From JAQBFJ01 sp032123435 (GTDB taxonomy: Bacteria > Verrucomicrobiota > Kiritimatiellia > UBA8416 > JAQBFJ01): 5,739 nt of DNA. Position numbers and translations under genes: made by a program. The notes below the pieces were generated by a model, which saw only the letters and a program-made list of their open reading frames with translations, did not search any database and was not told where the DNA came from. The stretch lies in the NCBI GenBank assembly GCA_032123435.1, contig JAQBFJ010000138.1, positions 1 through 5,739 of the forward strand, given 5' to 3'. Of the stretch, positions 1-5,739 are shown in pieces; position 1 is the first letter of the stretch; each line of letters opens with the position of its first letter.

Positions 1-909
1 GATGCCGGCGCTGCGCAGTTTGCCAAGCGCGGTGAAAGGTGTGGTGTAGGGCGTGCTGCCCAAAATGATGTCCAACCAGTTTCCGGCCTTTTCCAGCGGA
101 ACGCCGTGGTGCGGTGTGCCTAGAAACACGATGTTTTTCAGGTGGTCCGGCCAGCGCAGGGCCTCCTGTCTGGCGTAGTGAAAAGCACCGCGTGCCAGCA
201 ACCCCCCCATGCTGTGGGCCACCACGGTCAATTCTTCAATTGGTGTGGGCCAGTATGCCAGCAGCAACTCCAACTGATCCGACAATGCGTGCCCGTTTTG
301 GGACGTGTGCAGGCCGGAGTTGTAACACAGATAGACGGGAGTGTATCCCAGGGCCGAAGCCAGTGCTTCGCCGTGGTCGACCACGCATGCTTCGTGCTGT
401 GTGTGCCACTGCAGGTCGTTCATGCACAGGCCGTGAATCAGCAGCAATACCTTGCCCGTGGCCTCAGGTATTTGCGGCAGCGCTTGTCGGTTCAGCTCTT
501 CACCCCGGTAGCGCAGGGTCATGGGGGTCGCCAACGGATTGTTGACGGCGGCCAGGCGGTCACCAATTACGCCATTGAGTGCCGCGAGAACGGCTTCACG
601 CCGGGGCGTTTCCGGTCCGGCATTGTCAGCCGATTCAAACAGGGGCTGCAGTGTGGCCAACAGCGTGTCTACACCCTTGCCCAGAAGCTGCGTGCCATCG
701 TGAATGCTTCGATAGACCAGTCCTGTGATGCCGCGGGTTTTCCCTGTCGCCTGGCTGCCGGGGACGCCAAAGGTTTTCAACACCGAATGGTGTACGCCTT
801 CTGCGATATGAATCACGCCGGCAGCGGCCAGCGTTGCCAGTTGGGCAATGCCCCGAATGTCCGAGGTTTGCAGGTGTTTGCGAGGGTTCCTGGATAGCGG
901 TATGGTCAT
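1..909 (-). CDS. Alpha/beta hydrolase, PGAP1-like lipase/esterase type, C-terminus cut by window edge
   Basis: Reading the minus strand from the ATG at 909-907 gives 303 codons with no stop to the window edge, so this is the N-terminal part of a longer protein. It begins MTIPLSRNPRK, followed by SDIRG (residues 16-20) and a long helical stretch. The hydrolase core starts near residue 152: LLLIHGL (155-161) supplies the oxyanion-hole HG, AHSMGG (231-236) is the nucleophile elbow with Ser233, and FLGTPHHG (262-269) is a motif typical of PGAP1-like lipases. The catalytic Asp and His should lie in the missing C-terminal part. The family cleaves carboxylic esters, often of lipids; the substrate here is unknown. 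There is no signal peptide, so it is probably cytoplasmic or peripheral to the membrane. No convincing ribosome binding site precedes the ATG, but SDIRG close to the N-terminus fits relatives I recall. It lies 150 nt downstream of the 120-residue gene and may have its own promoter. Confidence 0.88.
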   Translation of the reverse strand, partial: MTIPLSRNPRKHLQTSDIRGIAQLATLAAAGVIHIAEGVHHSVLKTFGVPGSQATGKTRGITGLVYRSIHDGTQLLGKGVDTLLATLQPLFESADNAGPETPRREAVLAALNGVIGDRLAAVNNPLATPMTLRYRGEELNRQALPQIPEATGKVLLLIHGLCMNDLQWHTQHEACVVDHGEALASALGYTPVYLCYNSGLHTSQNGHALSDQLELLLAYWPTPIEELTVVAHSMGGLLARGAFHYARQEALRWPDHLKNIVFLGTPHHGVPLEKAGNWLDIILGSTPYTTPFTALGKLRSAGI

Positions 910-1017
910 GGTTTACACGCTGTTATTGTTTTCGGAGGAACAAATTGTTTTTCCCCGGTTTCAACCCGGTGCTTTCCTGAAATCAAGATTTATGTTTCGC
1001 TCCAGTAAAACTATCGT

Positions 1018-1053
1018 AAAATAGCAGGGCCATCAATCATTCTTTTAAGGCCC
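1018..1053 (-). terminator. Weak candidate intrinsic terminator after the 120-residue gene
   Basis: Seven nucleotides past the TAA at 1062-1060, the minus strand has GGGCC (1053-1049), a 17-nt loop and GGCCC (1031-1027), followed by TGCTATTTTA. The stem is only 5 bp, the loop is long and the T run is four bases, so the structure is marginal. Its placement between the last closely spaced gene and the hydrolase is the main reason to list it. The rest of the 150-nt gap (910-1059) holds no promoter I would defend. Confidence 0.22.
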
Positions 1054-1059
1054 ACCCGA

Positions 1060-1422
1060 TTACAAATTAAACGTCGCCGTTATGCTATTTGAGTCATTGT
1101 TCTCATCCGGTTCTGTTTTAAAAAAATAGGCGTGCTGGTCATTTGCAAATTGTTCTTCTGATTTGACCGCAATGGTCAATCCGGTGGAGCCTTCTTCCTT
1201 AAGTCGCTTGTATACGATCTTCAGTTCATTCTCTGCGGACTTCAAACAGGCAAGATTTTTCATTTGCTCGGGAAGCTGAGATGCCATGGAATGGTTCTTT
1301 CCAAAAAGCCTTTTTGATTCCGATTTGCCACCCTTGACACCGATGTCAATCCCGTTAATCGAGACCGCCACTTCATAACCGTAAGCCATTACATCAATAG
1401 CTGCCATCAAGTCTTCGCTCAT
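1060..1422 (-). CDS. Hypothetical protein, 120 residues, family not recognised
   Basis: I do not recognise this family. The protein starts MSEDLMAAIDVMAYGYEVAV and is soluble, with no signal peptide or membrane segment. It looks alpha/beta: strand-like AVSINGIDIGV (residues 19-29), a charged, probably helical centre with one Cys (CLKSAENELKIVYKRLKEEG), then strand-like TGLTIAVKS and a polar tail ending ITATFNL. An in-frame ATG six codons upstream (1440-1438) is possible. I prefer 1422 because AAAGGGGG sits five bases before it, whereas the upstream ATG has no comparable site. The gene starts 58 nt after the ankyrin gene stop and is probably cotranscribed with it. The neighbourhood does not reveal its job; it may be a partner of the ankyrin protein or simply a passenger. 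Confidence 0.75.
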   Translation of the reverse strand: MSEDLMAAIDVMAYGYEVAVSINGIDIGVKGGKSESKRLFGKNHSMASQLPEQMKNLACLKSAENELKIVYKRLKEEGSTGLTIAVKSEEQFANDQHAYFFKTEPDENNDSNSITATFNL

Positions 1423-1427
1423 TTCAA

Positions 1428-1435
1428 CCCCCTTT
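1428..1435 (-). promoter_or_regulatory. Ribosome binding site deciding the 120-residue gene start
   Basis: The minus strand reads AAAGGGGG, then TTGAA, then ATG at 1422. This purine-rich tract differs from AAGGAGG by one base and has good five-base spacing. It lies inside the extra six codons of the longer alternative frame, which favours the shorter protein. Confidence 0.55.
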
Positions 1436-1480
1436 CGCATTTTTTGTTGGATGCCGCCCCGTAAAATTTGAAGGTTACTT

Positions 1481-3070
1481 TTACACGAGCCCCTGGTTCC
1501 CGCCGCCGGCTGTCTTCAGGCGTTCGGCAAGTTCGTGATGACCCCTCTGTTGTGCACACGTCAGGGCCGTACGACCGTACGGGTCTTTTGCATTGACAAT
1601 CGCACCCCTGTCTATCAGCAACCTTACAATTTCGATATGGTTCCAATATGCGCCGATTATCAAGCCTGTTGTACCTTTGTGGTTTCGGGTATTCACGTCG
1701 GCGCCCTTGTTTATCAGCCTACTCGTTTTATCAAAATTATTGTTTTGGACGGCCCCTAAAAAGTCCAGATCCATGCTGTCCTGTTTCGATAAAACCGCTC
1801 CTGCACCTTTGAGCAATGTTATCATTTTTCTTTTCCTGCGGATCGCGGCCAGTTTTAATGCTGTCCAGCCATGCGCGTCTCTACTGTTTACATCGGCTCC
1901 ATTTTCAACCAGTATGCTTATTGTTTCCGCCGCAATGATATCCATGCGGGCCTCGGTGGTGCTCTTCTCGTCGTATAGTCCGCTTCTGTTTTTACATATC
2001 TTCCATGTCAAATCATTCTGTAATTCGAGTTCCTTTGCCCTTAGTGCCCATATCATGGCTGTCGCGCCATTATTGTCTTGCGCGTTTACATCGGCCCCGT
2101 GTTTCAGCAATGTTTTTACCGTATCCTTATCACCGAATTGCGCGGCCTCCATCAACGTGCTCCTGCCGTTATCGTCTTTCGCATTCGGCGCCGCTCCGTA
2201 CTTCAATAAGATCTCGGCCGTATCCGCATTTCCGGCCAAGATCAGGGCGGTTTCACCCTGCCCGGCACTTGCATATACAGCAGCCCCATTTTCCAGAAGG
2301 AACGTAACGGTTTGCGCATTGCCATAAAATGCGGCCGACATCAAGGCGGTAACCCCGGCATTGTTTGCAGCATTCACATTTGCCTCTTTGTGCAGCAAGG
2401 CTTTAAGCGTATCGATTCGGTCATCTTTTGCGCTCAGTATTAAGGCGGTACCCCCATTTTCTGAAGATATATTCACATCGGCCCCATTTTCTATCAGGAT
2501 ATTTACAATTTTATGGTTGCTGCAAAGTGCCGCTTTGATCAGGGCGGTCTCGCCATATTTGTCTCTGGCATTCACGTCAATCCCAATTTTCAGCAGCGCT
2601 TTTACGATGTCTGTGTCGCCGCTGAATGCCGCCGACAAAAAAGCGGCCGTACCATTTTTTTCCTGCTCGGTTACCCCTTCTTCCAGCAGGGCGCCTAAAA
2701 TGTCCGGATTTCCAGAAACTGCAGCCATTTTCAACAGGGTGGAACCATGCGGCCCGACTCTCATCCTGACATCTGCTCCGTTGCCCAGCAGAATTTTTAT
2801 TATATCCATATACCCGGCCCCGATTGCCATTGCCGGAGCGGTGAATCGTTCGTTATTTCTTATATTTACGTCGGCACCAGCCACAAGTAACAGCTTTACG
2901 ATGGCGGTCCGGCCTGCGGATACGGCTGCCATCAGCGCTGTTGTTCCTTCGGTATCTTGCGCATTCACATCGGCACCTTTTTCAAGCAGGCATATCAACG
3001 CAGACACGTCACCATTTCCTGCCGTCGCTATTAGGGCATCTTTTTTAGGTCGCCACAATTTCAGGTCCAT
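1481..3070 (-). CDS. Ankyrin-repeat protein, 529 residues, about 15 repeats
   Basis: From MDLKLWRPKKDALIATAGNG almost to the end, the protein is a tandem ankyrin array. About 15 units of mostly 33 residues carry the pattern G-x-TALMxAA...IVxxLLxxGADVNAxD. Clear GADVN or close variants occur near residues 32, 65, 98, 165, 196, 231, 326, 391 and 456. The unit at 270-299 has only 30 residues. The stretch 333-398 is 66 residues long, either one unit with an insertion or two units with one badly degenerate. There is no signal peptide, membrane segment or catalytic domain, so it is probably a cytoplasmic protein-binding scaffold; the partner is unknown. The same frame stays open upstream to 3292, but those 74 codons overlap the lipoprotein gene and resemble nothing. 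The ATG at 3070 has a strong GGAGGAGG site and leads straight into the capping repeat. It lies 37 nt after the lipoprotein gene. Confidence 0.93.
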   Translation of the reverse strand: MDLKLWRPKKDALIATAGNGDVSALICLLEKGADVNAQDTEGTTALMAAVSAGRTAIVKLLLVAGADVNIRNNERFTAPAMAIGAGYMDIIKILLGNGADVRMRVGPHGSTLLKMAAVSGNPDILGALLEEGVTEQEKNGTAAFLSAAFSGDTDIVKALLKIGIDVNARDKYGETALIKAALCSNHKIVNILIENGADVNISSENGGTALILSAKDDRIDTLKALLHKEANVNAANNAGVTALMSAAFYGNAQTVTFLLENGAAVYASAGQGETALILAGNADTAEILLKYGAAPNAKDDNGRSTLMEAAQFGDKDTVKTLLKHGADVNAQDNNGATAMIWALRAKELELQNDLTWKICKNRSGLYDEKSTTEARMDIIAAETISILVENGADVNSRDAHGWTALKLAAIRRKRKMITLLKGAGAVLSKQDSMDLDFLGAVQNNNFDKTSRLINKGADVNTRNHKGTTGLIIGAYWNHIEIVRLLIDRGAIVNAKDPYGRTALTCAQQRGHHELAERLKTAGGGNQGLV

Positions 3071-3075
3071 TCCAG

Positions 3076-3083
3076 CCTCCTCC
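3076..3083 (-). promoter_or_regulatory. Strong ribosome binding site deciding the ankyrin gene start
   Basis: The minus strand has GGAGGAGG, then CTGGA, then ATG at 3070. This near-ideal Shine-Dalgarno site with five-base spacing shows that translation starts at 3070 and not at the in-frame ATG at 3292. Confidence 0.85.
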
Positions 3084-3107
3084 ACCCGCGAGGACGAAAA
3101 CAGTATT

Positions 3108-3641
3108 TTATCGAAGCAGGTGCTTGAGATCTGGCACCAACTTTTTGGCATCATCGGCAAAACCTGTAATATCCCCACCGAGGTTTCCGGTGTCTTTGCC
3201 CCCGCAGTGATAAACCGATCCGGAGAAGATCTCATTTCCTTTATGCGAACAGGAAATCCTTTCGTTCGTTCCACCCGAGCAACCGTCGTCATCAGGGAAG
3301 GAACAATTTGCGATTTGATGCTTTTCTAAAGACGCCCTGAGATCATCAAACTGTCGGGGTGTGATTTCATATGTCTGGTCTGCCAGGATTTCTCCATAGC
3401 TGTCTACGATAATTCTAACTTTCTTCGAAGTAATGGTTATAACATAGCTCCTGTGATAATCTGGAGGGACGGAAGCGTCTCCGAAATGATAGGTAATTTC
3501 GCTAATTGCAGTGTTGTTCATTTTGGTTTCTCCATCACAATTGGCGCATGCGCCAATTGCCGCTAAAAAGACAGATAACACCAGTAAAAGCAGTATGCCG
3601 GTTTTTCTCGAACCGCCGATTGTGAAGTGTTCTAATTTCAT
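3108..3641 (-). CDS. Putative lipoprotein, 177 residues, function unknown
   Basis: The N-terminus has a charged region (SRKTG, residues 11-15), a hydrophobic core ILLLLVLSVFLAA (16-28) and a lipobox IGAC (29-32), so Cys32 is the likely lipidated residue after signal peptidase II cleavage. Residue +2 is Ala, not Asp, which by the usual Lol rule in proteobacteria favours the outer membrane. The mature part has a beta-rich region around residues 46-95 (ISEITYHFG, SYVITITSKKVRIIVD, ADQTYEITPRQFDDL) and five further cysteines (35, 113, 121, 131, 146), four of them in the C-terminal half, so disulfides are plausible. I do not recognise the family. The start lies 19 nt after the acyltransferase stop with no clear Shine-Dalgarno site, which suggests coupling to upstream translation. 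The ATG gives a well-proportioned signal peptide and no better start is visible. Confidence 0.85.
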   Translation of the reverse strand: MKLEHFTIGGSRKTGILLLLVLSVFLAAIGACANCDGETKMNNTAISEITYHFGDASVPPDYHRSYVITITSKKVRIIVDSYGEILADQTYEITPRQFDDLRASLEKHQIANCSFPDDDGCSGGTNERISCSHKGNEIFSGSVYHCGGKDTGNLGGDITGFADDAKKLVPDLKHLLR

Positions 3642-3660
3642 TTTTATGGATGGAAAGTTG

Positions 3661-5070
3661 CTATCGCCAGTGCGCTATCGCGTTCGCGTAGTACCGTAAG
3701 GTCGGCTCCTCTTCCAACTCGGCCGTGAACCGGCCGCCGGACACGGAAATCAGGCGCCGCATTCGTAAAAATTCGACCGCATCCACGATCGTCCGTGCCC
3801 TGGTGCTGCGCGGCACTTCGAAAATCGGCGCGCCCTCTGCTTTGAGTTCGTCTATTAGCTGATTGCAACGCTTTTCAATTTCCAAGATATCGATTTGTTC
3901 GCCCAGAGCCTCTATAAAAACCGTAGAAATCAGCGACACCGGTAGTACTGGTACGACATCCGCGATCCCCGCCATCAACCGATTGCTCAGCTGCTCAATT
4001 TCCTGGAAGCGACGCTTTTTTTCGAGGGAACTGAAATCGGTGCCTGCGTCGCGGCAGTATGACTTCATCGATAGCGGGGTCCCGAAGTTGACACACGCAT
4101 ACCCGTAGCGGTGCCAACGGCTGAGAACCATCAACACCAGGCTGTGGGAGATGAAGCGGGATGTAGTCCATAAAACAAACCACCAGCTGCGCCTGCCGGC
4201 ATCCGTGTCAAGGGTGCGCAGCAGGCTCCGGTCTTCAAGGGTCCGGTCGTAGTTAATTCCCACTGGTATAAAGACAATGTCACGGTCTGACTCCCGGTCG
4301 AACTTTCGGAGCATGTAATCAACCAGACCGAGTTTTGGTTTCTGCAGCCGGCCGTCCCGGCTGAGCCCACCCTCGAGGAAAACGGCCTGACAAACCCCTT
4401 CGCGCGTTGCCATGTGAATGTAGCGCTCCAGTACCTTGCGATACAGCGGGTTTCCGGATCGCCGCCGAACAAAAAAAGCGCCCATGGCACGGATCAGCAT
4501 CTGCAGCGGCCAGATTTTGGCCCACTCCCCAACGGCATAGGAAAGCGTGGTCCGTTCGGCCGCCAGAAAGGCCACCAGGATATAGTCCATGTTGGAGCGG
4601 TGGTTCATGACAAAAACAACGGTGGAATCGGGATCAATCGAAGCATACTGTCTGCCGTCCAGCAGGCCAACCCGCACCCGGTAAAGCAGCCGGGCGATCT
4701 TTTTGGCAATCCAGTACCCGATCCGGAAATAGAGATATGCGTTAAATGAGGGGACAATTTCGCGGGCATACACCATCACCTTGCCCTGTGCAATTTCCTG
4801 CGGCATATCGTGCTGACCGGCGTAGTCTTTTATTGCTTCGATGACCAGTGGGTCGTAAACCAGCCGGTCGATGAGGACCTGCCTTTTCGTCAATTGAAAA
4901 GGCCTTATCTCTATATCCAGGCGAGTGCCGATTTCGTCGATTACCCGGTTGATACGCCTGCGGAGAAACCAGCGGGTGCTGGGAATCAGAACCCGATCCA
5001 GTAAGGCAATGGCTGCAACACCCGCCAGCAGGAAAAAAAGCCAGATGGAGATGCTGATTTGGCCGCTCAT
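3661..5070 (-). CDS. PlsB-like glycerolipid acyltransferase (PlsB/PlsC superfamily), 469 residues
   Basis: This enzyme probably transfers an acyl chain to glycerol 3-phosphate or a related acceptor. One N-terminal membrane helix is visible (about residues 7-30), followed by a basic stretch RWFLRRR, so the active site should face the cytoplasm at the inner membrane. All four superfamily blocks are present: NHRSNMD (156-162; the HX4D pair is His157 and Asp162), GAFFVRRRSG (197-206), FLEGGLSRDG (231-240) with KPK at 244-246, and FIPVGINYDR (267-276). The DYILVAFL and block IV contexts resemble the PlsB side more than PlsC. At 469 residues it is longer than PlsC (about 250) and much shorter than E. 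coli PlsB (about 807). The tail of about 140 residues after residue 330 is charged and helical. Block III has Leu where PlsB has Arg (EGGRSR). Substrate choice is inferred. The start is well supported by its ribosome binding site. Confidence 0.9.
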   Translation of the reverse strand: MSGQISISIWLFFLLAGVAAIALLDRVLIPSTRWFLRRRINRVIDEIGTRLDIEIRPFQLTKRQVLIDRLVYDPLVIEAIKDYAGQHDMPQEIAQGKVMVYAREIVPSFNAYLYFRIGYWIAKKIARLLYRVRVGLLDGRQYASIDPDSTVVFVMNHRSNMDYILVAFLAAERTTLSYAVGEWAKIWPLQMLIRAMGAFFVRRRSGNPLYRKVLERYIHMATREGVCQAVFLEGGLSRDGRLQKPKLGLVDYMLRKFDRESDRDIVFIPVGINYDRTLEDRSLLRTLDTDAGRRSWWFVLWTTSRFISHSLVLMVLSRWHRYGYACVNFGTPLSMKSYCRDAGTDFSSLEKKRRFQEIEQLSNRLMAGIADVVPVLPVSLISTVFIEALGEQIDILEIEKRCNQLIDELKAEGAPIFEVPRSTRARTIVDAVEFLRMRRLISVSGGRFTAELEEEPTLRYYANAIAHWR

Positions 5071-5075
5071 GAAGA

Positions 5076-5083
5076 CTCACCTC
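5076..5083 (-). promoter_or_regulatory. Ribosome binding site of the acyltransferase gene
   Basis: GAGGTGAG on the minus strand is followed by TCTTC and the ATG at 5070, a good site at five-base spacing. It lies in the 49-nt gap after the truncated lipoprotein-like frame, so the acyltransferase can be translated independently of whatever happens upstream. Confidence 0.7.
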
Positions 5084-5119
5084 GTGGGAACGGTTCAATT
5101 TCATTCTTGGTTTTGAGGA

Positions 5120-5446
5120 TCACAAAGAATCTATAATTTTGTTAAATTCTGTCGACGTAAACTCGCTGATCATATCACTTTTCACCGCTTCCAACATGCT
5201 GTTAATGCCGTTATCGAACGGACGGTATCCGGCCGTCCATGTTACCCCAATATTGGATTCAAATACGTGTTCCCAAACAGGTTTCGAATGATCATCCTTT
5301 TTTAATGCCACGGGTATTTTCGTCCATATTCTGCTGTGCTGATAGCCGTCGCTCCAAAACGACTGGAGTTCCACATGCAGCTGAGGCGCACCATCCGGCT
5401 GCCCTGAAATTTTGTATCCCGCTGTCTTCAGGCAATCTGAAACCAA
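5120..5446 (-). CDS. 108-residue hypothetical protein, probably the 5'-truncated remnant of a YajG-like lipoprotein gene
   Basis: The frame opens only at TTG (5446-5444), two codons after the in-frame TAG that ends the DsrE gene. The protein begins VSDCLKTAGYKISG, then a strand-like QLHVELQSFWSDG, WTKIPVALKKDD, PVWEHVFESNIGV, and ends in a helix (NSMLEAVKSDMISEFTSTEF). This order (helix ending in aGY, then strands, KPVWE, then a final helix) resembles the C-terminal part of YajG-like or related small envelope lipoproteins. Those normally have a signal peptide, lipobox and first strands before this point; all are absent here. GGAG lies directly against the TTG with no spacing, which is poor for initiation. 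It is therefore either a remnant or a short protein translated by coupling to the DsrE gene. The family assignment is tentative; the reading frame itself is intact for 108 codons to a TGA. Confidence 0.5.
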   Translation of the reverse strand: MVSDCLKTAGYKISGQPDGAPQLHVELQSFWSDGYQHSRIWTKIPVALKKDDHSKPVWEHVFESNIGVTWTAGYRPFDNGINSMLEAVKSDMISEFTSTEFNKIIDSL

Positions 5447-5449
5447 CTC

Positions 5450-5739
5450 CTATATTGTTAGAAGCGGTTCGTCGTTCTTTAAAAGCTCAGTTAAGGGGAG
5501 TCCCCAGTATTTTACTTCAATATTAAGTTTTTGCAAAGTTTCCGTAACGCCTAATTGATCCGAGCAGGCTTTGCACGCGGTTATGTGTACTCCTGCATCT
5601 ATTGCGGCTTTAATTTTATCTTGAATATCGGTATTTTCACTGACCAGTTTGGCGGGTGCCCCCCAAATTATGAGAGTGACCTTTTCCCACCAACCATGGA
5701 TGAGAGCATTGATGGTATACATGAAAACCATTTTTTCTG
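5450..5739 (-). CDS. DsrE-family sulfur-relay-type protein, N-terminus cut by window edge
   Basis: The frame runs from the right window edge to a TAG at 5452-5450. From the first in-window Met (5731) there are 93 residues, and the frame is still open upstream (…EK before MVFMY), so the true start probably lies outside the window. Relatives usually have about 15-20 more residues ahead of MVFMY. The segments NALIHGWWEKVTLIIWGA, DIQDKIKAAIDAGVHITAC and EVKYWGLPLTELLK fit the DsrE/DsrF-like fold. CKAC holds the cysteine pair (positions 53 and 56 counted from 5731); such cysteines carry persulfide in sulfur-transfer members. The ending LLTI matches the normal C-terminus of the family as I recall it, so the 3' end is intact. 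The protein is soluble and probably cytoplasmic. The real substrate is unknown, and many DsrE paralogs lie outside dsr operons, as here. Confidence 0.87.
   Translation of the reverse strand, partial: EKMVFMYTINALIHGWWEKVTLIIWGAPAKLVSENTDIQDKIKAAIDAGVHITACKACSDQLGVTETLQKLNIEVKYWGLPLTELLKNDEPLLTI

Noticed and set aside
142..897. Plus-strand open frame of 251 codons
   Set aside because: It is antisense to the hydrolase gene, whose motifs (HG, SMGG, GTPHHG) are all in the minus-strand frame. Its own product shows no domain.
939..949. AACAA-A-TTGTT palindrome upstream of the hydrolase as an operator
   Set aside because: Five-base AT-rich arms occur often by chance, and no matching promoter or second copy is visible nearby.
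954..968. CCGG…CCGG inverted repeat in the gap before the hydrolase as a terminator
   Set aside because: The stem is only 4 bp before a mismatch. On the minus strand it is followed by A and not T, so it cannot work as an intrinsic terminator for these genes.
1423..1440. ATG at 1440 as start of the 120-residue gene (126-residue version)
   Set aside because: The AAAGGGGG site lies inside the extra codons and is spaced correctly for the ATG at 1422; no similar site precedes 1440.
1593..2327. Long plus-strand open frame (244 codons), with a second at 2361-3329 (322 codons)
   Set aside because: Both are antisense to the ankyrin gene. Their repeated FTSAPFS-like pattern at about 33-residue spacing is the mirror image of the GADVN repeats.
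1060..3641. Lipoprotein, ankyrin and 120-residue genes as a toxin-immunity system
   Set aside because: No toxin domain, secretion marker or nuclease/peptidase motif is visible in any of the three. The idea rests only on ankyrin proteins sometimes acting as immunity factors.
4131..4490. Minus-strand open frame of 119 codons, with several others overlapping 3661-5070
   Set aside because: They are out-of-frame shadows of the acyltransferase, whose four motif blocks are all in one uninterrupted frame.

Overview
The window carries seven genes, all on the minus strand, so the transcribed order runs from position 5739 down to 1. Gene spacing is tight down to the 120-residue gene (4 to about 57 nt), which suggests one operon; a 150-nt gap then precedes the last gene. 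I see no rRNA, tRNA, CRISPR array, insertion sequence or phage gene. The protein families (a DsrE-type sulfur-relay protein, a short PlsB-like acyltransferase with an EGGLSRDG block, an outer-membrane-type lipoprotein, and a PGAP1-like hydrolase with an SDIRG N-terminus) suggest a Gram-negative bacterium. I lean to a sulfate-reducer-like Desulfobacterota member or another proteobacterium. That placement is an inference from family memory, not a search.

Layout in transcription order: (1) the C-terminal part of a DsrE-family protein with a CxxC motif, cut by the right window edge; (2) a 108-codon frame that begins only at a TTG just past the DsrE stop, lacks a signal peptide and looks like the 3' part of a lipoprotein gene; (3) a 469-residue membrane-anchored PlsB/PlsC-superfamily acyltransferase with all four motif blocks; (4) a 177-residue lipoprotein of unknown function; (5) a 529-residue protein built almost wholly of ankyrin repeats; (6) a 120-residue protein of unknown function; (7) after a 150-nt gap, the N-terminal 303 residues of an alpha/beta hydrolase (lipase/esterase type), cut by the left window edge. 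The hydrolase frame has no stop inside the window, so a list of closed frames would miss it.

Genes 3 and 7 both point to glycerolipid or acyl-ester chemistry. Genes 4 to 6 form an accessory-looking block between them that reads as more AT-rich by eye. The lipoprotein is predicted to be outside the cytoplasm and the ankyrin protein has no export signal, so they probably do not meet as mature proteins. I cannot name a known system for this block. The points most worth checking are the DsrE/truncated-lipoprotein junction, the irregular ankyrin array with its over-long reading frame, and the lipoprotein-ankyrin-120-residue block as a possible conserved module.
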